Shown here piece by piece: positions 8,085-16,940 of a DNA stretch of 64,000 nt. Both the position numbers and the translations under genes were made by a program. How positions within the stretch are numbered: the stretch's first letter is position 1; each line of letters opens with the position of its first letter. Below the pieces are notes generated by a model, which made no database searches, was not told where the DNA came from, and saw nothing but the letters and a program-made list of their open reading frames with translations. Source of the DNA: Stenotrophomonas maltophilia. Lineage in GTDB: Bacteria > Pseudomonadota > Gammaproteobacteria > Xanthomonadales > Xanthomonadaceae. The stretch spans positions 3,737,001-3,801,000 of the forward strand of contig NZ_CP090423.1 in NCBI RefSeq assembly GCF_023518235.1, in the 5' to 3' direction.

Positions 8085-8879
8085 TCAGACGATATCGTCG
8101 ACCACGCCGCCGTCCACGCGCAGCGCCGCACCGGAGGTGGCCGAGGCCTGCACCGAAGCCAGGTACACCACCATGTTGGCCACCTCCTCGACCGTGGTGG
8201 CCCGCTGCAGGACCGAGGTCGGGCGATGTTCCATCACGAACTCGCGGCCGATCTGCTCCAGCGGCTTGCCACTGCGCTGGCGTTCATCTTCGAACATCGC
8301 GGCGAAACCATCGGAAAGGGTCGGGCCGGGCAGTACCGCGTTGACGGTGACGCCACTGCCGGCCACGCGTTTGGCCAGGCCGCGCGACAGCGACAGCTGC
8401 GCAGTCTTGCTGACGCCGTAGTGGATCATGTCGGCCGGGATGTTGCGTGCCGATTCGGAGGAAATGAACAGCACGCGGCCCCAGCCGGCCGCGACCATCG
8501 CGGGCAGCAGGGCACGCGACAGGCGCACGCCGGACATCACGTTGGTCTGCCAGTAGCGGTCCCAGGTGGCGTCGTCGGTCTCGAAGAAATCCTCCGGCCC
8601 GAAGATGCCGGCATTGTTGACCAGGATATCGACCCTGGGCAGGCCGGCCAGCAGCGTGTCGACGCCGGCCGCATCGGACAGGTCCGCGGCGACGCCGATC
8701 ACCTCGGCCCCCGCAACAGCGGCGAGCAGCTGCAGGCGTGCGCGTTCGACGCTGTCGGCGCTGCGGCCGTTGAGGATGATCCGCGCACCGGCGCCGGCCA
8801 GGCCCTGCGCGATGGCCAGCCCGATGCCGGCGGTGGAGGCGGTGACCAGCGCGGTGCGGCCGCTGAGTTCGATCTTCAT
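8085..8879 (-). CDS. SDR family NAD(P)-dependent oxidoreductase
   Basis: A 264-residue classical short-chain dehydrogenase. The nucleotide-binding turn is TASTAGIG at 13-20, NNAG is at 88-91, the Ser region is at 139-143, and the catalytic Tyr154 and Lys158 lie in YGVSK. The C-terminus has the usual SGAALRVDGGVV segment. The substrate cannot be read from sequence. The TASTAGIG variant is shared with many 3-oxoacyl-ACP-reductase-like SDRs of unknown substrate. The ATG at 8879 begins the conserved fold directly, and the longer upstream frame adds no recognisable sequence. It sits between the MFS fusion and the YccS gene on the same strand. Confidence 0.88.
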   Translation of the reverse strand: MKIELSGRTALVTASTAGIGLAIAQGLAGAGARIILNGRSADSVERARLQLLAAVAGAEVIGVAADLSDAAGVDTLLAGLPRVDILVNNAGIFGPEDFFETDDATWDRYWQTNVMSGVRLSRALLPAMVAAGWGRVLFISSESARNIPADMIHYGVSKTAQLSLSRGLAKRVAGSGVTVNAVLPGPTLSDGFAAMFEDERQRSGKPLEQIGREFVMEHRPTSVLQRATTVEEVANMVVYLASVQASATSGAALRVDGGVVDDIV

Positions 8880-9000
8880 GGCGGGAATCCGTGAGCAGGG
8901 GTCACCCAGTATCCGCGCGGCTGCGTGATCGGGCTGCAGCGTCAGGCGCAACGCGCTGTTGCGTCGCTGGTAGCGCCGGGCCATGCCCGGCGGCACGTTG

Positions 9001-11178
9001 TCAGGTGAGCGTACGCACCGCCTCATTGGCCGCTGCCCGCAGCTTCGTCAGCAGGCGCAGCACCAGCGCCATCTGCGTGCGGATCAGCTGCAGCTTCGGC
9101 GGCATCGCGTCGTCGATCTGTTCCAGTTCGGCGGCCACCGCGCGGTCGGCATCATTGTCATCCTCGGTCACCGGCTGGCGTGCAGTGAGGGCGCCCGCCA
9201 GCTGCTGCAGCGCCTTGCGCACGCGTTCGCCGGCGGCCAGCGCCAGCGGATCACCGGCATAGCTGTCGACCTGGTCGCGGTGTGCGCCGAGGGCCGACAG
9301 GTGGCCGAGCAAGGTGTTGGACAAGGCCAGGAAATGGAAGCCGGCATCCAGATTGCGACGCACATGCCCAGGCTCGCGCAGCATGTTCGACAACGCGGTG
9401 GACAGCGCGGCGTCGGCATTGTGCATGTCGCGGCGGGCGACGCGGTAGGCGAGGTCGTCGCGCATGCCGCTGCGGTACTGGCCCAGCACTGATTCGAGAT
9501 AGCGGGCGGCGGTCTCCAGCACGCGTGCCAGCACCCGATGCAGCTGGCGGCCTTGCCAGTCGGGCAGGACCAGGAACGCGGCGGCGGCGGCGATCGCACA
9601 GCCCAGCAGGGTATCGACCATGCGCGGCACGATCAGCACGAAGCCGTCGCCGATCAGGTTGAAGCAGGTCAGTGCCATCACCGTGATCGCCGCCGACGCC
9701 ACCAGGTAGCGGTCGGTCCGGGTGAAGAAGAACAGCAACGCCGACAGCAGCGCGATCAGCAACTGCACATGCAGCTGTGGGAACAGTTGCAGCAACGCCC
9801 AGGTGAGCACCAGGCCGGCCAGGGTGCCGACGATGCGCTGGGCCAGGCGCTGCCGCGTGGCGCCGAAGTTGGGCCGGCACACGAACACGATGGTCAGCAG
9901 CACCCACGAGCCGTTCTGTGCATTGAACAGGCGGATCGCTGCGAAACCGACGATCAGCGCCAGCGCCATGCGCAGGCCGTGGCGGAACAGCACCGACCCG
10001 GGCGTGAGCTGCTGGCGCAGGCGCACGCCCATCTCTCGCAGCGTGTGCGGGTTGCTGTCGCGCAGCCGCGTATCGACGTTGTCGAGGCTGGCCTCGGAGC
10101 GCTCGGCATCGAGCAGGCGGCGCTCGATGCTGCGCAGGTTGTGCACCAGCAGGTCCAGCGAACCGAGCAGGCGTTGCCACTGCGGGCGCTGCTGGTCACG
10201 CAGGTAAGCCAGCGCATCGGCCAGATCGCGCCCGGCCTGCTGGTTGCTCTGGCCATACACGAACGGACGGCGCAGCCGGATCGCTTCGCCCAGCCGCGTG
10301 CAGGCCTGGCCCTGCAGGTCGAGCAGGCGCTGGCAGCGGTACAGCACGTCGCTGTGGAAGAAGGCATCGACCAGCGCGCCATACGGGTAGTGCGAGGAGC
10401 TGGCGCGCTCGTGGAAATCCTGCGCCATGTAATACAGCCGCAGGTACAGGCCGGAGTTCACGCCGGGTCGGCCGGAGCGGCCGAAGCGGGCCAGGATCGC
10501 AGCTTTCGCTTCGTTCAATGCACCGACCACGCGCCGGTTCTGCTCCGCCAGGTCGAGCTGGCGGCGCTGCAGGTCCGTCTCGCGCACCGGCTCGAACAGG
10601 GCGGCCTTCAACTGCAGGTAGCGACCCAGTTCCTGGTACAGCCGCGCCACGCGTTCGCGCACCGGTCGGTTGGCAAACAGCGCGGTCCACAGGATCGACA
10701 GCAGGCCGTACCAGAGCGCACCGGCCAGCAGGTGGCTGACCGCCTCCAGCGCAGTGTGCAGGTCGCTGGCACCATGCTGCTCCAGGCCGATCATGGTGTA
10801 GATGGCCAGCGTCACCGTGGCCTGGGCAATGGACGCATAGCGCTCGCCGAGCGCACCCAGCAGGGTCAGGCCGAAGGTGGACAGCGCCAGCGCGCCGATG
10901 AAGATCCACGGCCACGGGAACAGCCAGATGACCGAGGCCGCGGCGATGCAGAAGCACAGCAGTGACAGTGCCACGGCCTTGGTCCTGCCCCACGCGTTGT
11001 CGTCGGTTTCGGCGATGGCGCTGGCGATGATGCCGAGGAACACGCCGGGCAGCGCCGTGAGCGCATCCAGCTGCCAGCACACCGCCATCGCCGCGCTCAG
11101 GGCGATGAACACGCGCAGGCCATAACTGGCCTTTTCGTGGGCCCACAGGCGGCTGAGGCGGGATTGGCGGGTGGACAT
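9001..11178 (-). CDS. yccS: YccS-type FUSC family inner-membrane protein
   Basis: A 725-residue protein with two similar membrane halves, residues about 20-160 and 400-540, each with about six helices. Each half is followed by a long soluble helical domain (170-390 and 545-725). The second half contains QNGSWVLLTIVFVCRPNFG ATRQR, the strongly conserved FUSC motif. This matches the YccS/YhfK family, distantly related to aromatic acid exporters of the AaeB type. The substrate is unknown. It starts at the ATG at 11176-11178; the longer frame upstream is not convincing. Confidence 0.88.
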   Translation of the reverse strand: MSTRQSRLSRLWAHEKASYGLRVFIALSAAMAVCWQLDALTALPGVFLGIIASAIAETDDNAWGRTKAVALSLLCFCIAAASVIWLFPWPWIFIGALALSTFGLTLLGALGERYASIAQATVTLAIYTMIGLEQHGASDLHTALEAVSHLLAGALWYGLLSILWTALFANRPVRERVARLYQELGRYLQLKAALFEPVRETDLQRRQLDLAEQNRRVVGALNEAKAAILARFGRSGRPGVNSGLYLRLYYMAQDFHERASSSHYPYGALVDAFFHSDVLYRCQRLLDLQGQACTRLGEAIRLRRPFVYGQSNQQAGRDLADALAYLRDQQRPQWQRLLGSLDLLVHNLRSIERRLLDAERSEASLDNVDTRLRDSNPHTLREMGVRLRQQLTPGSVLFRHGLRMALALIVGFAAIRLFNAQNGSWVLLTIVFVCRPNFGATRQRLAQRIVGTLAGLVLTWALLQLFPQLHVQLLIALLSALLFFFTRTDRYLVASAAITVMALTCFNLIGDGFVLIVPRMVDTLLGCAIAAAAAFLVLPDWQGRQLHRVLARVLETAARYLESVLGQYRSGMRDDLAYRVARRDMHNADAALSTALSNMLREPGHVRRNLDAGFHFLALSNTLLGHLSALGAHRDQVDSYAGDPLALAAGERVRKALQQLAGALTARQPVTEDDNDADRAVAAELEQIDDAMPPKLQLIRTQMALVLRLLTKLRAAANEAVRTLT

Positions 11179-11294
11179 GCAGACTCGGCGGAAGGATCTC
11201 CCACCATTATTGCGGGGGGCGCGTGAAATGGGGGGGCGTGCGGATTGATATACCGACCGATGTGCGGACCAACGATCCCCACCCACCGAATCCG

Positions 11295-11352
11295 GTAGCG
11301 CCGCGCCATGCGCGGCGGACAGGCAAAACCGTCGGGCACGGCCCGGCGCTAC
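11295..11352. repeat. SMAG-type GTAG-bounded palindrome
   Basis: It starts GTAGCGCCGCGCC and ends GGCCCGGCGCTAC, an imperfect inverted repeat bounded by GTAG/CTAC. It lies just beyond the stop of the TonB receptor gene. The GTAG ends are the hallmark of the SMAG elements described in S. maltophilia. Confidence 0.75.
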
Positions 11353-11362
11353 CGAGGTTGGG

Positions 11363-13432
11363 TTACATCTCCCAGCGCACGCTCAGAGCCAGGGTGCGTG
11401 GCAGGCCGATGCCGGCGTTGGACCAGTAGCGGCGGTTGGCCAGGTTCTCCACGCTGGCGCGAAGCACGACCGGATGGCCGGAGGCCAGCAGGCGATAGCC
11501 CACGCCCGCGTTGACCAGGGTGTAGTCGGGCAGATTGAGGGTGTTGTCGGCGTCGTACCAGACATCGCCGTAGTAACGCGCCACCGCGTAGGTTTCCAGT
11601 CCATCCAGCCACGGCAGCTGGTAGGTGGCATGCAGCACGCCGTTCCAGCGGGCAGCGCCGGCGGTGCGGTTGCCTTCCTGCGACGCGCTGTCCGGTGACA
11701 GGCGATCGTAGGTCGGGTCCAGCCAGGTCACGCCGCCGCCGACGGTCAGTGTGTCGGTCAGGTGCAGGTCGGCGCTGGCCTCGACGCCTTCGTACAGGGT
11801 GATGCCGTCCTGCACCAGGCGCTTGCCGGCCGGGGTGAGCGCATCGATGGTGGCGCCACGCTCCAGCCGGAACGCGGCCACGTTGGCGTTCCAGCGCGAC
11901 GCCTCCACCTTGGCGCCGATCTCGTACTGCTTGCTGAGGGTCGGGTCCAGCACGTCGCCGGCATTGATGTAGCCGGTGCCGACGCGGCTGCCGGCTTCAA
12001 GCGATTCGATGTAGCTGGCGTACAAGGTCACGTCCTCGCGCGGCTTGAACATCAGCGCGTAGGTCGGGGTCACCGGATAGGTGTGGTAGCGGCCCTTGGT
12101 TTCGTAGTCGTTGTAGCGCCAGCCGGCCAGCAGCGACCAACCGCCGCCGAGGTCGACGGTGTCGCTGGCGAACAGGGCCGTCTGCACGGTTTCATCGCCA
12201 CGGCTCATCACCCGCGAGCCCACTGCATCGTGGCGCAGTGGCGAACGCTGGTAGAGGTTGGCGCGGCCGATCAGGTTCCATTCGTACGGGCGGTCCCAGC
12301 CCAGCCCGGTCTGGTGACTGAGCCCTGCCACCAGCTGGTGCGCGAGCCTGCCGGTGCGGAAGCTGCCCTGGACCTGCGCCTGTGCCAGCTTCCACTCGCT
12401 CTTGCCGCCCAGCTCGTAGACATTGACGTCGTAGTCACCGTTGGGCGAGTCGATGTAGGCGAAGATCTTGTTGACGTCATTCCAGGAGGTGGTGACGCCA
12501 TAGCTGAGACTGGCCTTCCAGGCGCAGTTGATCTGCCAGTCCAGCGCGGTCGAGAGCAGGCTGGAGCGGGTGTCGTAGTAGGTGCCGGGAACGCCGTTGT
12601 CGATGTCGCCGGCGATCGGCCGCGGTACCGAGGTCAGGCCGCGGAAGTAATACTGCGGCGCTTCGCCGCTGAGGTCACGGGCCTGGAACACGCCGTCGAA
12701 GGTCCAGGTGAGCGCATCGCTCAGGCGCGCGTCCAGCGACAGCGCACCGACCTTGCGGTCGACCTGGCCACCGTTGAAGGTTTCGCCCTTTTCCCGGTAC
12801 GCATTGAAGCGGTAGCCGAACATCTGCTCGTTGCCGAAGCGGCCGCCGGCATCGATGCCGCCACTGATGATGCCCTGCTCGCGCCAGCCCAGCTGCGCCG
12901 AGAACGTGGGGCTGTCGGTCGGCTTCCTGGTCACGTAGTTGACGAGGCCGCCGGGGGCACCGAAGCCGTACAGGAAGCCGGCGGGTCCCTTCAGCAGCTC
13001 GACCTGTTCCATCACTTCCAGCGGCCACTCGGTGCCCCACGAAGACACCTGCAGGCCGTTGACCCGATAGCTGTCAAAGTTCAGGTCGATGCCACGGTTG
13101 CGGATCGGCGAGCTCCAGCCACTGGCGTAGGCACTGACCTGGGTGGTCACCGACGGGTCGAGCGCGAACGCTTCGCCCAACGACACCACCTGGCGTTGCT
13201 CGATCTGCTCACGGCCCACTGCGGTGATGGCGAACGGCGTATCGCGCAGGGCGCGATCGCCGAGGGCGCCGGTTTCGGCATGGGTGCGTTCGGCGGTGAC
13301 CTTGACCGCATCCAGCTCGGTGGCGCTGCGGCTGCGGGCGCTGCGTTCGGGAGCGGACTGGGCCTGTGCGGCGCAGGCCACGGACAGGGAAACGGCAAGC
13401 AGGGCCGGGCGGCACAGCGGATGCAGGGACAT
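11363..13432 (-). CDS. TonB-dependent siderophore receptor
   Basis: A 689-residue outer-membrane receptor. A signal peptide of about 24 residues (LLAVSLSVACAAQA) is followed by a TonB-box region near ELDAVKVTAERT. The plug domain includes DTPFAITAVGREQIEQR, RNRGIDLNFDSYRVNGL and LLKGPAGFLYGFGAPGGLVNYVTRKP, typical of ferric-siderophore receptors. The rest is a beta-barrel ending NAGIGLPRTLALSVRWEM with the terminal aromatic position occupied by Trp before EM. Start at ATG 13432, which places the signal peptide correctly. I see no clear Fur box upstream. The ligand is unknown. It is not linked to siderophore biosynthesis genes here. Confidence 0.9.
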   Translation of the reverse strand: MSLHPLCRPALLAVSLSVACAAQAQSAPERSARSRSATELDAVKVTAERTHAETGALGDRALRDTPFAITAVGREQIEQRQVVSLGEAFALDPSVTTQVSAYASGWSSPIRNRGIDLNFDSYRVNGLQVSSWGTEWPLEVMEQVELLKGPAGFLYGFGAPGGLVNYVTRKPTDSPTFSAQLGWREQGIISGGIDAGGRFGNEQMFGYRFNAYREKGETFNGGQVDRKVGALSLDARLSDALTWTFDGVFQARDLSGEAPQYYFRGLTSVPRPIAGDIDNGVPGTYYDTRSSLLSTALDWQINCAWKASLSYGVTTSWNDVNKIFAYIDSPNGDYDVNVYELGGKSEWKLAQAQVQGSFRTGRLAHQLVAGLSHQTGLGWDRPYEWNLIGRANLYQRSPLRHDAVGSRVMSRGDETVQTALFASDTVDLGGGWSLLAGWRYNDYETKGRYHTYPVTPTYALMFKPREDVTLYASYIESLEAGSRVGTGYINAGDVLDPTLSKQYEIGAKVEASRWNANVAAFRLERGATIDALTPAGKRLVQDGITLYEGVEASADLHLTDTLTVGGGVTWLDPTYDRLSPDSASQEGNRTAGAARWNGVLHATYQLPWLDGLETYAVARYYGDVWYDADNTLNLPDYTLVNAGVGYRLLASGHPVVLRASVENLANRRYWSNAGIGLPRTLALSVRWEM

Positions 13433-13653
13433 GGTGGGCTGATCCTCGGCGGACGGCCACGGGCCATCCGCCCACACGTGGGGGAAAGGTCGGTGGCTGG
13501 GATCACGCAGGCTGGCCGGAGGTGGCAGCGGGGCGCCGCTCGCGGGCGCAGGACCATGGCTGGGTGCGGATTGTTCTCTTTTCGCTGGGGCGCGTCAAAC
13601 CTGTCGGCGTGCAGAGTGCGGACCAGCGGTCCGCACCCACCACTCTCACCGAT
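13433..13653. other. Upstream region of the siderophore receptor, no gene seen
   Basis: This part of the 354-bp gap between the TonB receptor and the efflux operon must carry the receptor's promoter. I find no convincing -35/-10 pair and no Fur box. It includes the palindrome GTGCGGACC-AGC-GGTCCGCAC at 13616-13636. Confidence 0.5.
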
Positions 13654-13714
13654 CACATCCACCAACCACATCCACCGACCGTATCCACCGACCGTATCCA
13701 CCGACCGTATCCAC
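13654..13714. repeat. 13-bp tandem repeat
   Basis: Four complete units and one partial: CACATCCACCAAC, CACATCCACCGAC, CGTATCCACCGAC twice, then CGTATCCAC running into the GTAG of the next palindrome. It lies 3' of the efflux operon. There are no spacers between units, so it is a simple tandem array and not a CRISPR. Confidence 0.8.
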
Positions 13715-13715
13715 G

Positions 13716-13790
13716 GTAGTGCCGGCCGCTGGCCCCCAGATCAACCCCATGGCGTGGGCGTCGGCAAAGCCGGCCAGCGGCCGGCGCTAC
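13716..13790. repeat. SMAG palindrome overlapping the mdtC-like stop codon
   Basis: Left end GTAGTGCCGGCCGCTGGCC, right end GGCCAGCGGCCGGCGCTAC. Read on the minus strand, the CTAC at 13787-13790 is GTAG, and its TAG is the stop codon of the RND permease gene. The element is therefore fused to the gene end. Confidence 0.85.
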
Positions 13791-16700
13791 CGAAGCTGCG
13801 CGCGCTTGAGCAGCTTCGCTTCGCGCCTGCGCGCGCGCCGTGCCCGCCAGCGCTCGGCCAGGCAGGAGAAGATCACGTACAGCGCCGGCGTGCTGAGCAG
13901 GGTCAGGCTCTGCGAGAACAGCAGGCCACCGATCATCGCGATGCCCAGTGGGCGCCGCAGCTCAGAGCCTTCGCCCAGGCCGATCGCCAACGGCACCGCC
14001 GCCAGGATCGCCACCATCGTGGTCATCATGATCGGGCGGAAGCGCACGATGCTCGCTTCGCGCGCGGCATCGCGTGGTGCTAGGCCGTGCTCGCGCTGTG
14101 CCACCAGCGCGAAGTCGATCATCATGATCGCGTTCTTCTTGACGATGCCGATCAGCAGCACCAGCGCGATCATCGAGATCACCGACAGCTCGGTGTTGGT
14201 ACCGAACAGGGCCAGCAGCGCGCCCACCCCCGCCGCCGGCAGCGTCGACAGGATGGTGACCGGGTGGATCAGGCTCTCGTAGAGCATGCCCAGCACCAGG
14301 TACACGGTCAGGATCGCCGCCAGCACCAGGATCAGCATGTCGCTGGGGTCGGAGTTGAAGCCGAAGCCGGCATCGTCGGCCAGGCGGATGTCGCCCGGCA
14401 TGCGCATGCCGGCCACGGTCGCATCGATGATCGCCTTGGCCTCGCCCATGCTCACGTCGGGGGCCAGGTTGTAGCTCAGGTCCATCGTCGTGTACTGGTT
14501 TTCGTGGGTGATCTGCGACGGTGCCAGGCCCGGAACCTGGGTGGCCACCGCGGTGATCGGCACCATGTCGCCGTTGCGCGCACGCACGTACACCTCGTCC
14601 AGCGCTGCCGGGGTGGCGGTCTGCGAGGGCAGGGCGTTGACCACCACGCTGTACTGGTTGATATCCGAGTAGATGGTCGAGATCTGGCGCTGGCCGAACG
14701 CGCCGTACAGTGCGCCGTCGATGGCGCCGACGGTGATGCCCAGCCGCGCGGCCTTGGCGCGGTCGATCTGGATGTTCTGGCGCAGGCCGGCGTTGTCCAC
14801 ATCGGTGCCGACGTCGCGCAGCTTCGGGTTCTTCTTCAGTTCCGCCTGCAGCTTGGGCAGCCATTCCTGCAATGCGGCCAGGTCGTTGCCCTGCAGGGAA
14901 ATACGGTACTGCGCGCCCTGGCTGGAACCGCCGCCATCGTTGCTGGGCAGATCCTGGATCGCGCGCAGGCGCAGCTGCAGGTCGGGGTAGCGGTCGGCCT
15001 TGGCACTGAGCCGCGCCAGCGCATGCGCGGTGGTTTCGCGGCGGCCGTCGCTGCGCGACTTCAGCTCGATGTTGAACTGCGCGCTGGAGCCCTGGCGGCC
15101 ACTGCCCAGGCGCACGCCCACGGTCTTCACCGCCGGGTCGGCCATCAGCATGTCGGTGATGCGGCGCTGGCGGGCGACCATGTCTTCGAAAGACACGGTG
15201 GCGCTGGAGTTGGCGCGGCCCCAGATCAGGCCGGTGTCCTGCGGCGGGAATGCCCCCTTCTTCACCGCACCGAACAGGAACACGGTGACGCCGATCAGGA
15301 TCAGCGGGGTCAGCGACATCAGCAGCGCATGGCGCAGCGAGAAGTCCAGGAACACGGTGTACACGCGCAGCATGCGTTCGTGGCCGGCATCGAGCCAGCG
15401 GCCGAAGCGCGACGGCGGTGCAGCGTGATCGTGGGCGCTGAGGAAGCGGCTGCACAGCGCCGGGGTCAATGTCAGCGAGACGATCATCGACACCACGATC
15501 GCCGCCACCAGGGTGACGGTGAATTCGCGGAAGAACGCGCCCATCATGCCGCTGGCGAACAGCAGCGGGATGAACACCGCCACCAGCGAGGCGGTGATCG
15601 AAACGATGGTGAAGCCGATCTCGCGTGCACCGGTCAGCGCCGCCTGCATGCGCGGCATGCCCTCGTCGAGGTGGCGCATGATGTTCTCGATCACCACGAT
15701 CGCATCGTCGACCACAAACCCAATCGCGATCACCAGCGCCAGCAGGCTCAGGTTGTTCAGGGTGAAACCCATCACGTACATCACCAGCGCGGCACCGGCC
15801 AGCGACAGCGGTACGGTCACCGCGGCGATCAGCGTCGGTGCCAGCCGGCGCAGGAACAGCGCCATGGTCAGCACCACCATCGCCAGGCTGATCAGCAAGG
15901 TGATCTGCACTTCATGCAGCGACGAACGGATGGTCGGCGTACGGTCGAAGTACGGCGTCATCGTGGTGCCCGGCTGCAGGTAGTCGCGCAGGGTCGGAAT
16001 CTGCGCCTTGACCCGGTCCACGGTCTCCACGATGTTGGCGCCGGCACGGGTGAACACGTACATCACCACCGCCGGTTTGTCGTCGAACCACGCTGCCTGG
16101 TAGGCGTCCTGCTGGCCGTCGTAGACGTTGGCGATGTCCTTCAGGCGGATCACCCGGCCATCGCCCTGGGTCTTGACCACCAGCTCGGCGAAGTCGGCGG
16201 CGCGCGCCACCGAGTCGTTGGCGATGATCGCGGTGGTGGTGTTGCCGTCGCTGAGGAAGCCGGTGGGCGAGGTGACGTTGGCCGCGCGCACTGCATTGCG
16301 CAGATCGTCGGCGGTCAGCCCCAGCGCGTTCATCAGGCGCAGGTTGACGTCCACGCGCACGGCCGGCGTCGAGGCGCCGGCGATGTCGACCGAGGCGACG
16401 CCGCTGATCTGGCGGATACGCTGGGCCAGCAGCGAATCGGCCACGTTGTACAGCTCGTCGGCCGACTGCGTCTGCGAGGTCAGCGCGATGGCGATCACCG
16501 GGTCGTCGTTCGGGTTCGCCTTCTGGTACATCGGCGAGCCCATGCCCGAAGGCAGGTCGGCCTGCGCCGAGTTGATCGCGGTCTGTACGTCCAGTGCGGC
16601 CGAATCGATGTTGTGGCCGCTCTGGAAGATCATGAATACCAGCGAGCTGCCTTCCGAGCTCGACGAGCGCATGCGGTCGATGCCCGGCAGCTGGCCGAGG

Positions 16701-16909
16701 TGGCGTTCCAGCGGCGCGGTGACCGTGCTGGCCATGGTCGCCGCGTCCGCGCCGGACTGGCTGGCGTGCACGAAGATCACCGGGATCTCGATGTTCGGCA
16801 GCGCCGACACGCCCAGGCGCAGATAGCAGATCAGGCCAACCATGAACAGGCCGATGGCCAGCAGCGCGGTGCCGATCGGGCGGCGGATGAAGGGACCGGA
16901 CAGGTTCAT
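13787..16909 (-). CDS. mdtC: Multidrug efflux RND permease, MdtC/SmeK type
   Basis: A 1040-residue RND transporter beginning MNLSGPFIRRPIGTALLAIG. It has the expected two blocks of periplasmic domain plus membrane helices, and charged residues in the fourth helix (GFVVDDAIVVIENI). It is one of two different permeases in this operon, the arrangement of MdtABC in enterobacteria and SmeIJK in S. maltophilia, where two RND subunits form a heterotrimer. It begins 31 bp after the MdtB-like stop. Its own stop codon comes from a SMAG repeat. MdtC is assigned because it is the second permease and starts with the shorter MdtC-like N-terminus. Confidence 0.9.
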   Translation of the reverse strand: MNLSGPFIRRPIGTALLAIGLFMVGLICYLRLGVSALPNIEIPVIFVHASQSGADAATMASTVTAPLERHLGQLPGIDRMRSSSSEGSSLVFMIFQSGHNIDSAALDVQTAINSAQADLPSGMGSPMYQKANPNDDPVIAIALTSQTQSADELYNVADSLLAQRIRQISGVASVDIAGASTPAVRVDVNLRLMNALGLTADDLRNAVRAANVTSPTGFLSDGNTTTAIIANDSVARAADFAELVVKTQGDGRVIRLKDIANVYDGQQDAYQAAWFDDKPAVVMYVFTRAGANIVETVDRVKAQIPTLRDYLQPGTTMTPYFDRTPTIRSSLHEVQITLLISLAMVVLTMALFLRRLAPTLIAAVTVPLSLAGAALVMYVMGFTLNNLSLLALVIAIGFVVDDAIVVIENIMRHLDEGMPRMQAALTGAREIGFTIVSITASLVAVFIPLLFASGMMGAFFREFTVTLVAAIVVSMIVSLTLTPALCSRFLSAHDHAAPPSRFGRWLDAGHERMLRVYTVFLDFSLRHALLMSLTPLILIGVTVFLFGAVKKGAFPPQDTGLIWGRANSSATVSFEDMVARQRRITDMLMADPAVKTVGVRLGSGRQGSSAQFNIELKSRSDGRRETTAHALARLSAKADRYPDLQLRLRAIQDLPSNDGGGSSQGAQYRISLQGNDLAALQEWLPKLQAELKKNPKLRDVGTDVDNAGLRQNIQIDRAKAARLGITVGAIDGALYGAFGQRQISTIYSDINQYSVVVNALPSQTATPAALDEVYVRARNGDMVPITAVATQVPGLAPSQITHENQYTTMDLSYNLAPDVSMGEAKAIIDATVAGMRMPGDIRLADDAGFGFNSDPSDMLILVLAAILTVYLVLGMLYESLIHPVTILSTLPAAGVGALLALFGTNTELSVISMIALVLLIGIVKKNAIMMIDFALVAQREHGLAPRDAAREASIVRFRPIMMTTMVAILAAVPLAIGLGEGSELRRPLGIAMIGGLLFSQSLTLLSTPALYVIFSCLAERWRARRARRREAKLLKRAQLR

Positions 16910-16940
16910 CGTGCGGCCCCCCGCAGCAGCGGGGCGTGGA

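Noticed and set aside
13433..13653. Fur box upstream of the siderophore receptor
   Set aside because: I looked for the AT-rich GATAAT-type 19-bp palindrome and found none. Iron control, if present, is not visible from sequence.
13654..13714. Tandem repeats considered as a CRISPR
   Set aside because: The units are 13 bp with no spacers, and no cas genes are present.
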